The position numbers were made by a program, and so were the translations under genes. A stretch of 64,000 nt of DNA from Dechloromonas sp. CZR5. GTDB taxonomy: Bacteria; Pseudomonadota; Gammaproteobacteria; Burkholderiales; Rhodocyclaceae. Location: contig NZ_VUYQ01000008.1 in the NCBI RefSeq assembly GCF_008711155.1, positions 62,001 through 126,000 of the forward strand, in the 5' to 3' direction. The notes below the pieces were generated by a model that saw only the letters and a program-made list of their open reading frames with translations, was not told the DNA's origin and ran no database searches. Positions 30,233 to 38,693 of this stretch are shown here, piece by piece; the stretch's first letter is position 1; the number at the start of each line of letters is the position of its first letter.

Positions 30233-30862
30233 TTAGTTTGAGCGTTTGGTGTCTACATAAGTCGGGTTTTGGTCACAATGGCGACCGTAGGGGGTTTGGT
30301 CGTGACTGCTAGCCCTGTCCTTGAAGACACTGCGGATTTCTTCTTCTCGCCTCTTTAGAAGCTTTGCATCTTCAGTTTTACCCAGGCGCGTAAGAATTTC
30401 AGCATACTCCTTAAGAATGTTGGCATACCCAATGGAATCTCTCGTGTCTGCTTGAATTTTGTCCAAAGACTGTTTGGCTTGGCCAAAGTATTTCTCTGAA
30501 TTTTGGAGATCACCCTTTGCGTGATACATGCGTGCCAGTTCTACGAGTGACATATGAACTGGGCCGTTGATTTTTGCATCCAATTCCAATGCCTTGAGAA
30601 GCCCCTTTTCCGACTCTGCCCAATCGCAGATGACTCCTGAAGTTCGGCCGTACTCATACGCATAAACTGCTTTTATTCCGTCGTTGGCATGTCCGAGATC
30701 AGCGTTCGTCCACGCTCGGCCAAATGACATTCGTGCCTTGAACCAATTGCCTTGAGCGGCATTGCTTTGTCCTCCTCGAAAATACTCGTTTGCAGTACGC
30801 AGGTTGATGGGGTTTGCACATGAGGCAACTAAAAATGGCACGAGTAATATCAAACGTTTCAT
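30233..30862 (-). CDS. TPR-type lipoprotein, AT-rich
   Basis: This 209-aa protein has a lipoprotein signal (MKRLILLVPFLVASC, lipobox VASC at about residue 15). The mature part has TPR-like helix pairs (NEYFRGGQSNAAQGNWFKARMSFGRAW; LELDAKINGPVHMSLVELARMYHAKGDLQNSEKYFGQAKQSL; YANILKEYAEILTRLGKTEDAKLL). The start at 30862 has AGGGGA upstream. Base composition is clearly more AT-rich than its neighbours, and the surrounding gaps are too, which suggests recent acquisition. It probably acts as an envelope scaffold; the partner is unknown. Confidence 0.75.
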   Translation of the reverse strand: MKRLILLVPFLVASCANPINLRTANEYFRGGQSNAAQGNWFKARMSFGRAWTNADLGHANDGIKAVYAYEYGRTSGVICDWAESEKGLLKALELDAKINGPVHMSLVELARMYHAKGDLQNSEKYFGQAKQSLDKIQADTRDSIGYANILKEYAEILTRLGKTEDAKLLKRREEEIRSVFKDRASSHDQTPYGRHCDQNPTYVDTKRSN

Positions 30863-31127
30863 GATTTTTCCCCTAGGCAATTGGGAGCTTGAAAGCTATT
30901 GGAACGTCCCGTTTCTACGCATTATCTTTCTAATTCGTTTACGAAAAAGATACAGATGAGCAAGTGTCCATCCATTTTGAATTATGCCCAAAGAATACCC
31001 TGATCTGTTGGCGTCCACTATTTAGGTAGTCATCTGACTGGCCGTTTGTGGCCGATCTCAACCATCCAACTGAACCCCGCCGCCACTCCCCGGTCAAACC
31101 GCAGTGACCCCGACCGAGGAGGCTGCG

Positions 31128-31901
31128 ATGAAACACGTTTCCGATTTTCATACGACCGGGCTGCCGCTGCCCGGCATCCGGCGCATTGGTGTCGACCGTC
31201 CTTTTGCGTGGATCATGGCCGGGTGGCGCGATGTTCAGGCCAATCCCCTGCCGTCACTGGCTTATGGCCTGCTCTTCGCCTTGTGCGGCGACCTGATCAT
31301 CCTGTCCACGCTTAATCGTCCCCATCTACTGACGGTTTCGGTTTCCGGATTTTTCCTCGTTGCTCCGCTGCTCGCTGCGGGGTTGAATGAATTGAGCCGG
31401 CAGCACGAGCAGGGGAAGAAGCTCCTTTTCATCGAGTCTATACAGTGCTTCCGCCGCAACCTTGAATCGTTCTCTTTCTACGGCTTGCTGCTGGCGCTGA
31501 TCGGCCTGATGTGGGAGCGTTTTTCGGCCATCGCCTTCGCGCTGCTCGGCAGTTCAACCGGCATCGATGCCCGCAATTTCATCGTCAGCCTGGTGCTCAG
31601 TGGCGAACACAATGCCTTCATCGGCACGTGGTTCGCACTGGGCGGCGTGCTTGCCCTGTGTGTCTTCATGGTCTCGGTCGTCACGGTGCCGATGATGCTC
31701 GACCACGATGCCGACATGCCGACCGCCACGGTAACGAGCCTGCGCGCTTTCCTGCTCAACACAGGGCCGTTGCTGCTGTGGGCTGCCTTGCTGGTGACCC
31801 TGACCCTGATCGGTTTCGCCACCCTGCTCTTCGGCCTGGTGGTGATCATGCCGATTCTCGGCCATGCCACGTGGCATGCCTATCGCGACCTTGTAGAATA
31901 G
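31128..31901 (+). CDS. DUF2189 integral membrane protein
   Basis: This 257-aa DUF2189 inner-membrane protein has about six TM helices. A conserved start (LPLPGIRRIGVDRPFAWIMAGWRDVQANPLPSLAYG) is followed by helices around 55-75, 80-100, 130-160, 175-205 and 225-255. The ATG at 31128 is preceded by GAGGAGG at good spacing; an upstream in-frame GTG is less likely. It is a monocistron with its own terminator. The family is common in beta- and gammaproteobacteria, sometimes near cytochrome genes, but its function is unknown. Confidence 0.85.
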   Translation: MKHVSDFHTTGLPLPGIRRIGVDRPFAWIMAGWRDVQANPLPSLAYGLLFALCGDLIILSTLNRPHLLTVSVSGFFLVAPLLAAGLNELSRQHEQGKKLLFIESIQCFRRNLESFSFYGLLLALIGLMWERFSAIAFALLGSSTGIDARNFIVSLVLSGEHNAFIGTWFALGGVLALCVFMVSVVTVPMMLDHDADMPTATVTSLRAFLLNTGPLLLWAALLVTLTLIGFATLLFGLVVIMPILGHATWHAYRDLVE

Positions 31902-31919
31902 CCTTTTGAACGCTCATCC

Positions 31920-31946
31920 ACGGGCGGCTCAGACCGCCCGTTTTTA
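31920..31946 (+). terminator. Rho-independent terminator after the DUF2189 gene
   Basis: ACGGGCGG-ctcaga-CCGCCCGT is followed by TTTTATT. It lies only about 19 bp before the prlC start, separating the two transcripts or attenuating prlC. Confidence 0.9.
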
Positions 31947-31964
31947 TTGCTTCCCCCGACGACC

Positions 31965-34022
31965 ATGACCCAAGCCCATAATCCGCTGCTCGATTTCTCC
32001 GATGTGCCTCGCTTCGACCTGATCCAGCCGGAACACGTCAAACCGGCCATCGAATCCCTGCTCGCCGACGGCCGCAGCCTGATCGAACGCCTGACCGACG
32101 ATGCAACCCCTGCCACCTGGACGGACTTCGCCGGCGCGCTGTCCGACGGCCTGGAAGGCTTCGGCCGCGCCTGGGGCGTGGTCGGCCACCTGCATTCGGT
32201 CAATGACGTCCCGGCGTGGCGCGAGGCTTACAACGAGATGCTGCCCGAGGTGTCGCGCTTCTACACCGAACTCGGCCAGAACCTGAAGCTGTTCGACAAG
32301 TACCGCGCCCTCAGGGCCAGCCCGGAATACGCCGCACTGAGCGCCGAACGCCGGAAGATCGTCGATAATGAGATCCGCGATTTCCGCCTCAGCGGCGCCG
32401 AACTGCCGGAAGAACAGAAGCCGCGCTACCAGGCGATCATGGAAGAGCTGTCGCAACTCGCCGCCAAATTTTCCGAAAACCTGCTGGATGCGACCAACGC
32501 CTTCGGCGAGGTGGTCACCGACGAAGCGCGGTTGACCGGCCTGCCCGACTACGCCAAGGATGCAGCCCGCGAAGTTGCCGAGAAAGCCGGTGTCGACGGC
32601 TGGAAATTCACGCTGCACGCGCCCTCCTACGGCCCGCTCATGCAGTACGCCGAAAATCGCGACCTGCGCCAGCGCATGTACCGCGCCTACGCCACCCGCG
32701 CCGCGGAGATCGACAACGGCTACTCGAAGTCCGAATGGGACAACGGCCCGCTGATGAAGCGCATCCTCGAACTGCGCGAGGAAGACGCCCGGATGCTCGG
32801 GTTCAGGAACTTTGCCGAGGTTTCGTTGCTGCCCAAGATGGCCGACACGCCGGAACAGGTACTCGCCTTCCTGCGCGACATGGCGAAGAAGGCCAAACCC
32901 TTTGCCGAGCAGGATATGGCCGAATTGCTGGCTTTCGCCAGGGATGAACTCGGCATCGCCGATTTCCAGCCCTGGGACGCCGCCTTCGTGTCCGAAAAGC
33001 TGCAACAGGCCCGCTACGCCTTTTCGGCACAGGAAGTGAAGCAGTACTTCACCGAGCCCAAGGTCGTCGCCGGCCTGTTCAAGGTCATCGAGAGCCTGTT
33101 CACCGTCAAGGTCCGTGAGGACAAAGCCCCGGTGTGGCACGAGGACGTGCGTTTCTACCGCATCGAAACGCCGGCCGGCGATCTGGTCGGCCAGTTCTAC
33201 ATGGACCTCTACGCCCGCGAAACCAAGCGCGGCGGCGCCTGGATGGATGAAGCGCGCTCGCGCAAGCGCACCGCCCACGGCATCCAGAAGCCGATCGCCT
33301 ACCTGAACTGCAACTTCGCCCGCCCGGTCGGCGGCAAGCCGGCCACCTTCACGCACGACGAAGTCATCACCCTGTTCCACGAAGCCGGCCACGGCCTGCA
33401 CCACCTGCTGACACGCGGCGAAGAGCTGGGCGTTTCAGGCATCCACGGCGTCGAATGGGATGCCGTCGAACTGCCGTCGCAGTTCATGGAAAACTATTGC
33501 TGGGAATGGGAAGTGCTGCAGGGCATGACGGCCCACGTCGATAACGGCGAATCCCTGCCGCGCACGCTGTACGACAAGATGCTGGCCGCCAAGAACTTCC
33601 AGAGCGGCATGATGACCGTGCGCCAGCTCGAATTCTCGATCTTCGACATGCGCCTGCATGCCGAGTTTGATCCACGGGGCTCGAAGTCGGTCATGGACCT
33701 GATCAACGAAGTCCGCCAGGAAGTCGCCGTCCTCGTTCCGCCTGAATGGCATCGCTTCCCGAACAGCTTTTCGCACATCTTCGGTGGCGGCTACGCAGCC
33801 GGCTACTACAGCTACAAGTGGGCCGAAGTGCTGTCGGCCGATTGCTATGCGGCCTTCGAGGAAGCCGGCGACCCGTTCGACGCCACCGTCGGCAAGCGCT
33901 ACCTCGATGAAATCCTGTCCCAGGGCGGCTCCCGTCCCGCCCTGGAAAACTTCAGGGCGTTCCGCGGTCGCGAACCGAGCCCCGACGCGCTGCTGCGCCA
34001 TAGCGGTATGATTGCGGCCTGA
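31965..34022 (+). CDS. prlC: Oligopeptidase A (M3 metallopeptidase)
   Basis: This 685-aa cytosolic M3 zinc metallopeptidase degrades oligopeptides, including cleaved signal peptides. The zinc motif HEAGHGLHH (HExxH) is near residue 470, and the downstream Glu of the family lies in GVEWDAVELPSQFMENYCWE. FGGGYAAGYYSYKWAEVLSAD, typical of M3A enzymes, is present. The start at 31965 gives MTQAHNPLLDF; an in-frame start 18 nt earlier lies in the terminator tail. Full length. It is followed after 23 bp by a DUF4124 gene. Confidence 0.96.
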   Translation: MTQAHNPLLDFSDVPRFDLIQPEHVKPAIESLLADGRSLIERLTDDATPATWTDFAGALSDGLEGFGRAWGVVGHLHSVNDVPAWREAYNEMLPEVSRFYTELGQNLKLFDKYRALRASPEYAALSAERRKIVDNEIRDFRLSGAELPEEQKPRYQAIMEELSQLAAKFSENLLDATNAFGEVVTDEARLTGLPDYAKDAAREVAEKAGVDGWKFTLHAPSYGPLMQYAENRDLRQRMYRAYATRAAEIDNGYSKSEWDNGPLMKRILELREEDARMLGFRNFAEVSLLPKMADTPEQVLAFLRDMAKKAKPFAEQDMAELLAFARDELGIADFQPWDAAFVSEKLQQARYAFSAQEVKQYFTEPKVVAGLFKVIESLFTVKVREDKAPVWHEDVRFYRIETPAGDLVGQFYMDLYARETKRGGAWMDEARSRKRTAHGIQKPIAYLNCNFARPVGGKPATFTHDEVITLFHEAGHGLHHLLTRGEELGVSGIHGVEWDAVELPSQFMENYCWEWEVLQGMTAHVDNGESLPRTLYDKMLAAKNFQSGMMTVRQLEFSIFDMRLHAEFDPRGSKSVMDLINEVRQEVAVLVPPEWHRFPNSFSHIFGGGYAAGYYSYKWAEVLSADCYAAFEEAGDPFDATVGKRYLDEILSQGGSRPALENFRAFRGREPSPDALLRHSGMIAA

Positions 34023-34045
34023 GCGGTTCAAGGGAGACAAGGATA

Positions 34046-34531
34046 ATGCGTTACCTGCTGACACTTTGCCTGCTTCTCGCAGGCCCGGTGGCCATGGCCG
34101 AAACCTACAAATGGACCGAAGGCGGCAGGACCGTCATTTCCGACACGCCGCCCCCGGGCAGGGCCACGGCGGTCACCAAGGCCGGCACCACGAACGAGCC
34201 GGGCGACAACCTGCCGTTCGCCGTCAAGAAGGCCATGGAAGCGTTCCCTGTCACGCTATACACGGCGGCCGACTGCGCCGACGACTGCAGACTGGCGCGC
34301 GACTTACTTACGCGCCGTGGCGTACCGTTCAGCGAAACAGTGGTCGAAACTCAGGCGCAGATCGAGGAACTAAAACAGTTGATCGGCGAACCCGCCGTAC
34401 CCGCACTCAAGGTAGGCAAACAGAGTCACCGCGGTTTTCAGGTAGCAGCCTACAATAACCTGCTTGACCTCGCCGGCTATCCGAAAACAGCGCCCTACGG
34501 CAGCAAACCCTCCGGCGGTCCGAGCAAGTGA
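34046..34531 (+). CDS. Periplasmic DUF4124 + glutaredoxin/thioredoxin-fold protein
   Basis: 161 aa: signal peptide (MRYLLTLCLLLAGPVAMA), a DUF4124 motif (ETYKWTEGGRTVISDTPPPG) and a glutaredoxin-like domain (PVTLYTAADCADDCRLARDLLTRRGVPFSE, then EPAVPALKVG with the cis-Pro). The two cysteines are spaced CxxxC instead of CxxC, so redox activity may be altered or lost. This architecture is common in betaproteobacteria. RBS GGGAGA. It is the last chromosomal-looking gene before the integrase region. Confidence 0.8.
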   Translation: MRYLLTLCLLLAGPVAMAETYKWTEGGRTVISDTPPPGRATAVTKAGTTNEPGDNLPFAVKKAMEAFPVTLYTAADCADDCRLARDLLTRRGVPFSETVVETQAQIEELKQLIGEPAVPALKVGKQSHRGFQVAAYNNLLDLAGYPKTAPYGSKPSGGPSK

Positions 34532-34893
34532 AGATCGCCGCCTGCGAGTTCAATCGACATCCAACGACGTTTCAATACATCCCACGAGCAACACACAATC
34601 AACTAATAAACAGCTACATACATCCTGCGAAGTCGCACTTCGTCTCATGACGCCGCGTCAAAACCGGGTAGCTAAGTGGGTAGCTAGATGGGTAGCTCGC
34701 TGCTAGAATCACTCGCAGCTACCCACTTCGCCAATGCATCAGCCGACCACGTCGAGATCAGCCAAGCCAGCAACGGCGCGGTGAACGTGGGATGACGGTT
34801 ATCGATGCGAGGGAAAGTCGCCACAACAACAGACCCTGGTGACCGGGAGCCGGCAAGAAGGACTCGATTGATCCTGACCGGGAGTCGGACATC
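34532..34893. other. Left boundary region of the island: GGGTAGCT repeats, no tRNA seen
   Basis: This 362-bp gap holds three direct GGGTAGCT copies at 12-bp spacing (34666-34673, 34678-34685, 34690-34697) and one inverted copy (34717-34724), the last two forming a hairpin. Such repeats near an integrase resemble arm-type or attachment/excisionase sites. I find no tRNA or tmRNA 3' end here, so the attachment target is unknown. The DNA is a little AT-rich at 34,560-34,630. Confidence 0.5.
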
Positions 34894-36174
34894 ATGGGAA
34901 CCCAGATCAACGTACTCGACGACATCCAGATAAAGCACTGGGTCAACAAAGGCGCACCAATTGCCCGTTCCGATGGGGGTGGCCTGACTTTCACCCTGTC
35001 CGAGGCGGGAACCGCTACGTGGATACTCCGCTACCGGATGGGAGCCGGCCGCCGCAAGGAACTGACCCTTGGCAATTACCCCGACTTGTCGCTCGCCAAA
35101 GCCCGCCAGATGGCGAGAGAACACAGAGTATCAATCGACAAGGGAGAGGATCCCGCCGCCAAGAAAAAAGTCGAGAAGATGCAGTCCAAGATGGCCTGGA
35201 CCGTCCGCGCATTGATCGACGACTACAAGCAGAAGAAACTGGTGACGCCCAGCCTCGCTGAAGGGACCATCTATTACCGAAAGTGGGATCTGGAAAAAGT
35301 CATACTGCCCAAGCTCGGGTCGCTGGAAGTTCGGCACATCACGCCAGCCAAGATCGTTCACGTGCTTGAGTCGGCAAAGCGTTCCTGGACGATTTCGAAG
35401 CGAATTCTGACTTCGTGCAAGCTGCTTTTTGCCCATGCGTGTGGAAAGCGCTTGATTGACTCCAACCCGGCCGCTGGAATCGACCTGATTGCCCTCATGG
35501 GAGAACGCCCACCGATTCGCAAGCGCGTGATGCTGAACGAAGAGGAGTTGCGGACCCTACTGGCCGACATCGACGATATCGGTGTGGAAAACGCCTTGGC
35601 CTTCCGGATTCTGCTCGCCACCTGCGTGAGGTCCGTCGAACTGGCGAAAGCCCGGTGGGAGCACATCGATTTTGATCAAGCAACCTGGTGGGTTCCAGAC
35701 GATTCAGTGAAGACCCGGAAGGGCTTCCTGGTTCCGCTCACGCCAACAGTCGCAAACTGGTTCAAGGACCTGCGTGATCTCGCAGGGGAATCACCATGGG
35801 TACTACCAGCGAGGATCGAGCGTCGGCGTCGGCGGCTTGGAGATACCCACGTCGGCGAGACCACCTTGTGGGCCGCTATTTCACGTGCATTCGAGCGCGG
35901 TGACATCCAGATCCGAAAGTTCACGCCTCACGACACCCGTAGCACGGCAAAGGGACACATGCGCAACATGGGCATATCCCGAGAGATTTCCGAACTGGCC
36001 CTGAATCACACGTTGAAGGGCATGGAAGCGATCTACGATGTCCGTGAAGAGATTCCAGAACGTCGGGAAGCCCTGGAACGCTGGGCAAGCTTCATCACGG
36101 CGTGCGAAAGCGGACGGCCATGGAAGCCGGGCCCGCTTCGGCAGATTGCCAGCTTCGCCAACGTGAGGCACTGA
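34894..36174 (+). CDS. P4-type tyrosine integrase (DUF4102 N-terminus)
   Basis: This 426-aa site-specific recombinase catalyses integration and excision of the island. The N-terminal arm-binding domain (GGGLTFTLSEAGTATWILRYRMGAGRRKELTLGNYPDLSLAKARQ) is the DUF4102 pattern of P4-like integrases. The SAM-like core-binding domain follows. The catalytic domain has Arg in CVRSVELAKARW, HxxR in HDTRSTAKGHM, a His in NHTLKG and the Tyr nucleophile in AIYDVREE. All are intact. RBS GGGAG. It is directed into the island, with repeats on its upstream side. Confidence 0.93.
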   Translation: MGTQINVLDDIQIKHWVNKGAPIARSDGGGLTFTLSEAGTATWILRYRMGAGRRKELTLGNYPDLSLAKARQMAREHRVSIDKGEDPAAKKKVEKMQSKMAWTVRALIDDYKQKKLVTPSLAEGTIYYRKWDLEKVILPKLGSLEVRHITPAKIVHVLESAKRSWTISKRILTSCKLLFAHACGKRLIDSNPAAGIDLIALMGERPPIRKRVMLNEEELRTLLADIDDIGVENALAFRILLATCVRSVELAKARWEHIDFDQATWWVPDDSVKTRKGFLVPLTPTVANWFKDLRDLAGESPWVLPARIERRRRRLGDTHVGETTLWAAISRAFERGDIQIRKFTPHDTRSTAKGHMRNMGISREISELALNHTLKGMEAIYDVREEIPERREALERWASFITACESGRPWKPGPLRQIASFANVRH

Positions 36175-36205
36175 CTGGGCGATGTCCGCGATGTCGCGAT
36201 TTTTC

Positions 36206-36790
36206 TCAAAGAGGTATCCGGTCGCATTGCGTTCGAAACGCGCAAGTAGGGCACCCCTTCCGAGACAGGGGCCTGCACGGAAGAGCGCGACCTGCCAGCA
36301 CGTCTTCCCGCCGCCTGACCAAGGCGACCACCTGCTCGTCAGTCATCAATTTGACGAAATGCGTGATCGGTAAGGCTCGCCGGGTCGGCGCCTTCACCAT
36401 CACATACCCGTACGATGCCACCGACTGCCCCGTCTGACCCATCACCGCCATCCTCTGGGCGGACAACTGGATCACGTCCGACAGGCACGGCTGTTTGCTC
36501 CAGCGAGTCTTGAACTCCACCAACACGAGCAGACCGGAGGGTATCCGGTATGCCCGGTCAAGTTTCGCCACCAGTCCGACGGGCGTGGAAATCCGGAACA
36601 GCTTTTCCATGTAGACCAACTCGGCATCCCGCAGCGCTGCTGGTCGCGAGGCCCGCTCAGCCCGTGCAGCATGGGTCTCAAGTGATCCCCTCCGCGTCAT
36701 GGCAAGCGCGAGGCACACGATGGCAACGGCGCAACCGACGCCCCACGCTAGCGCCGACACTTGCCACCTCGACGCAAGCCTGACCACCAT
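36206..36790 (-). CDS. PD-(D/E)XK (Cas4/RecB-like) nuclease-family protein with N-terminal TM
   Basis: From ATG 36790, 194 aa. A hydrophobic helix (about 13-30) is followed by a nuclease-like core: GLVAKLDRAYRI (Asp), LLVLVEFKTRW (E-x-K), SDVIQLSAQ (Q motif), and C-terminal cysteines in PCRPLSRKGCPTCAFRTQC resembling the 4Fe-4S cluster of Cas4/AddB nucleases. The motif order fits the PD-(D/E)XK superfamily. It overlaps the upstream gene by about 43 nt on the same strand, and the start is uncertain (an ATG about 36706 is possible). No CRISPR array or cas genes are seen, so it is probably an island DNA-processing nuclease. Confidence 0.65.
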   Translation of the reverse strand: MVVRLASRWQVSALAWGVGCAVAIVCLALAMTRRGSLETHAARAERASRPAALRDAELVYMEKLFRISTPVGLVAKLDRAYRIPSGLLVLVEFKTRWSKQPCLSDVIQLSAQRMAVMGQTGQSVASYGYVMVKAPTRRALPITHFVKLMTDEQVVALVRRREDVLAGRALPCRPLSRKGCPTCAFRTQCDRIPL

Positions 36791-37218
36791 CGAAGCCCCA
36801 TCGCTATCGCCCCCAAGACCATACGCACAGGAACTTGCAACGTGGGCAATCGGCGCAGGACGACACAGACGCCCGGTGCTCCCCGATAGTAGAGGCGGAT
36901 CACCCGGCGTCCCCAAACGCTGGGTCGCAGTGCCTCGTCCCTGAACCGGCGCAGGACCTCGGTCTGCCAAGCTTCGCCGAACACGCAGGTGGCGATGAAA
37001 CAGCGCCCCTTCCGATCAGCCTGCGCGGAAGCCAGGCCTTCCCGATAGAACTGCTCATGCTCGACCAGTCCGCGCGCCCGGGCACGTTGCTGCCGTGCGG
37101 TACACCGACTTCCATGGAGATGCTCGAACACCACCAATCTCTCGCACCGGCCCATCTGCGCCAAGTCCGAAGCACTGACCATCCGAACATCCGCTGACCG
37201 GCGCGAGCGCTTGCCCAT
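36748..37218 (-). CDS. Unknown protein with CFIATCVFG motif
   Basis: 156 aa, ATG 37218 with AGGTGG upstream. The N-terminal VSASDLAQMGRCERLVVFEHLHG resembles the first helix and cysteine of Cas4/PD-(D/E)XK proteins. A central CFIATCVFGEAWQTEVLRRFRDEALRPSVWGRRVIRLYYR is the CFI-type motif found in several small bacterial families. The C-terminus is basic with a hydrophobic segment (VPVRMVLGAIAMGL). It overlaps the following nuclease-like gene and is 7 bp downstream of the small segregation-partner gene, so all four minus-strand genes here are one operon. Function is unknown. Confidence 0.6.
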   Translation of the reverse strand: MGKRSRRSADVRMVSASDLAQMGRCERLVVFEHLHGSRCTARQQRARARGLVEHEQFYREGLASAQADRKGRCFIATCVFGEAWQTEVLRRFRDEALRPSVWGRRVIRLYYRGAPGVCVVLRRLPTLQVPVRMVLGAIAMGLRWWSGLRRGGKCRR

Positions 37219-37225
37219 GGCCACC

Positions 37226-37504
37226 TCACGCGTCGATCGCAGGCGCGAAGAGATCGTTGGTGATCTCGCCACTGCCCTCTTGCGCGCTCCTTGCGGAAGG
37301 CAGATGAGGCGAGCCACGTCCCATCCCGGCGAAAACACCGTTCTGCGCCAGCAACCCATCGTAGGCCAGCAACCGCAAGCGATTGATGCGTTTAACGCCC
37401 TTCTGGAACTGGATCAGATCGTCATACAGACGGGGATGGTCGGCACGCGTCAATACGAAGACCAGGCGAATGGGTGCGGCGTCCTTCACGGTATCGGTGC
37501 TCAT
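37226..37504 (-). CDS. Small StbB-like partner of the ParM-like protein (tentative)
   Basis: 92 aa. Its ATG overlaps the stop of the ParM-like gene by 4 nt (ATGA), implying translational coupling. Plasmid ParM/StbA genes are often followed by a small partner (ParR/StbB), and this fits position and size. The sequence (PIRLVFVLTRADHPRLYDDLIQFQKGVKRINRLRLLAYDGLLAQ) has no motif I recognise. The central helix-rich KGVKRINRLRLL could be a ribbon-helix-helix-like element. The role as segregation partner is inferred from context. Confidence 0.55.
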   Translation of the reverse strand: MSTDTVKDAAPIRLVFVLTRADHPRLYDDLIQFQKGVKRINRLRLLAYDGLLAQNGVFAGMGRGSPHLPSARSAQEGSGEITNDLFAPAIDA

Positions 37505-38544
37505 TCGAGTTCTCCCGATGCGCCCTGAACTGGCTCCTTACCGGTGGCGGTCATCTTGCTGTTCGCGTAGTTCTGCCCCCCCAGCTGAAAACCCCGCACA
37601 TTGGCGAACATCGGTTCCTTCACTTCGTGGATGCGGTGCTTCGGGAACGCCGCCTTCACCGCCTTGCGGAACAGGAACGCCCCGCCGCCAACCAGGATGA
37701 TGTTCTGCAGGCTGTGCGGCGCCTCGATCCACTCCTTCATCGTCGACACCGCCTGCTCGGCGACGGTCTCCGCCAGGGGCAGCAGGCGCTTCATGTCATA
37801 CGGCTTCTGGAAGATCACCGGCTGCTTGCCGGTGCGCAGCGCCAGGTCGATGGCGTCGTAGTCCCGGTACGGCGAGCCGATATCCTTGGTAATCTCGGCC
37901 GCCAGCAGGCGCAGCACATCGGACATGCCGCGGTTGAAGGAGTAGCTCTGCTTCTGCACGAGGCGCATGCCCCGGGCCACCAGCCAGTCGAAGGTACGCG
38001 CGCCGGGGTCGATGACCAGGCTCTGCTCGTTGCCGATGATCGTCATCTTTTGGTGCTCGGAGGCAAAGTGCGCCAGCGCCCCTTGCGGCTGAGCGACAGC
38101 CATGGCCTTGCCCACCGTCACGGCCTTGCCGCCGCCGATGTCGTGCCGGCCCGTCATGGCCTTTTCCAGCGCCGCTTTCTTGACCGTCAGCAGTGCTACC
38201 GGCAGGCCGACCACCAGCAAGTCGATGTGGCTGACCTTCATCATGGAGAGCGCCCCCCGCAGCAGGGCCATGTATTCGGGCGTCTCAGTGTATTCGTCGT
38301 GCAACTGCTTCGCCCTGAAGGTATCGGCGGCAAGACTCACGTCCGGCCCAACTTCGTAATACAGGGGACCGATGGGAATGCACACCGTCTTCTTGCGCTC
38401 GCCAGCGGTCCAGGAGGGAGAGGCATCACTGGACGGATAAGCCACCGAGGGAAAGCTGGCGCAGCGGATATCGGTACCGGCCGCGGCCGTGACGAATTTG
38501 GTGTTGCCGGATCCGACATCCACCGCTCTGACGATCAATTCCAT
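37501..38544 (-). CDS. ParM/StbA-like actin-fold (ASKHA) segregation protein
   Basis: 347 aa with an actin/HSP70 fold: VRAVDVGSGNTKFVTA (phosphate-1), SLVIDPGARTFDWLVARG (phosphate-2), and ILVGGGAFLFRKAVKAAFP (adenosine motif). This matches plasmid StbA/ParM-like or PRTRC-D-type proteins that build filaments or segregate replicons. RBS GGAG. It leads a minus-strand operon with the small partner, the CFI protein and the Cas4-like protein. A 10-bp inverted repeat lies 110-150 bp upstream as a candidate centromere or operator. PRTRC-D is an alternative name, as a ParB-family protein is also present. Confidence 0.8.
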   Translation of the reverse strand: MELIVRAVDVGSGNTKFVTAAAGTDIRCASFPSVAYPSSDASPSWTAGERKKTVCIPIGPLYYEVGPDVSLAADTFRAKQLHDEYTETPEYMALLRGALSMMKVSHIDLLVVGLPVALLTVKKAALEKAMTGRHDIGGGKAVTVGKAMAVAQPQGALAHFASEHQKMTIIGNEQSLVIDPGARTFDWLVARGMRLVQKQSYSFNRGMSDVLRLLAAEITKDIGSPYRDYDAIDLALRTGKQPVIFQKPYDMKRLLPLAETVAEQAVSTMKEWIEAPHSLQNIILVGGGAFLFRKAVKAAFPKHRIHEVKEPMFANVRGFQLGGQNYANSKMTATGKEPVQGASGELE

Positions 38545-38655
38545 AGCAAGACTCCGAGGTAGGTTTCAGGTCGATCAGCATCGACAGAGCGATCTGATCC
38601 CGCCACACGAAATCCCCACTCAACGAGGCCGATTTCGGCATCGGGCTCGGCCCGC

Positions 38656-38693
38656 TGTCAGCGAACCGGCAATGCACGGACATTTCGCTGACA
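38656..38693. repeat. Inverted repeat upstream of the ParM-like gene
   Basis: Perfect 10-bp arms TGTCAGCGAA (38656-38665) and TTCGCTGACA (38684-38693) are separated by 18 bp. It lies 112 bp before the ParM-like start. Its location suits a centromere-like (parC) or operator site for the segregation operon. Confidence 0.5.

Noticed and set aside
34532-34893. tRNA gene as integration target
   Set aside because: No cloverleaf or tRNA 3' end could be found on either strand near the integrase.
36206-37218. CRISPR-Cas locus suggested by a Cas4-like protein
   Set aside because: No direct-repeat/spacer array and no cas1, cas2 or effector gene is present in the window.
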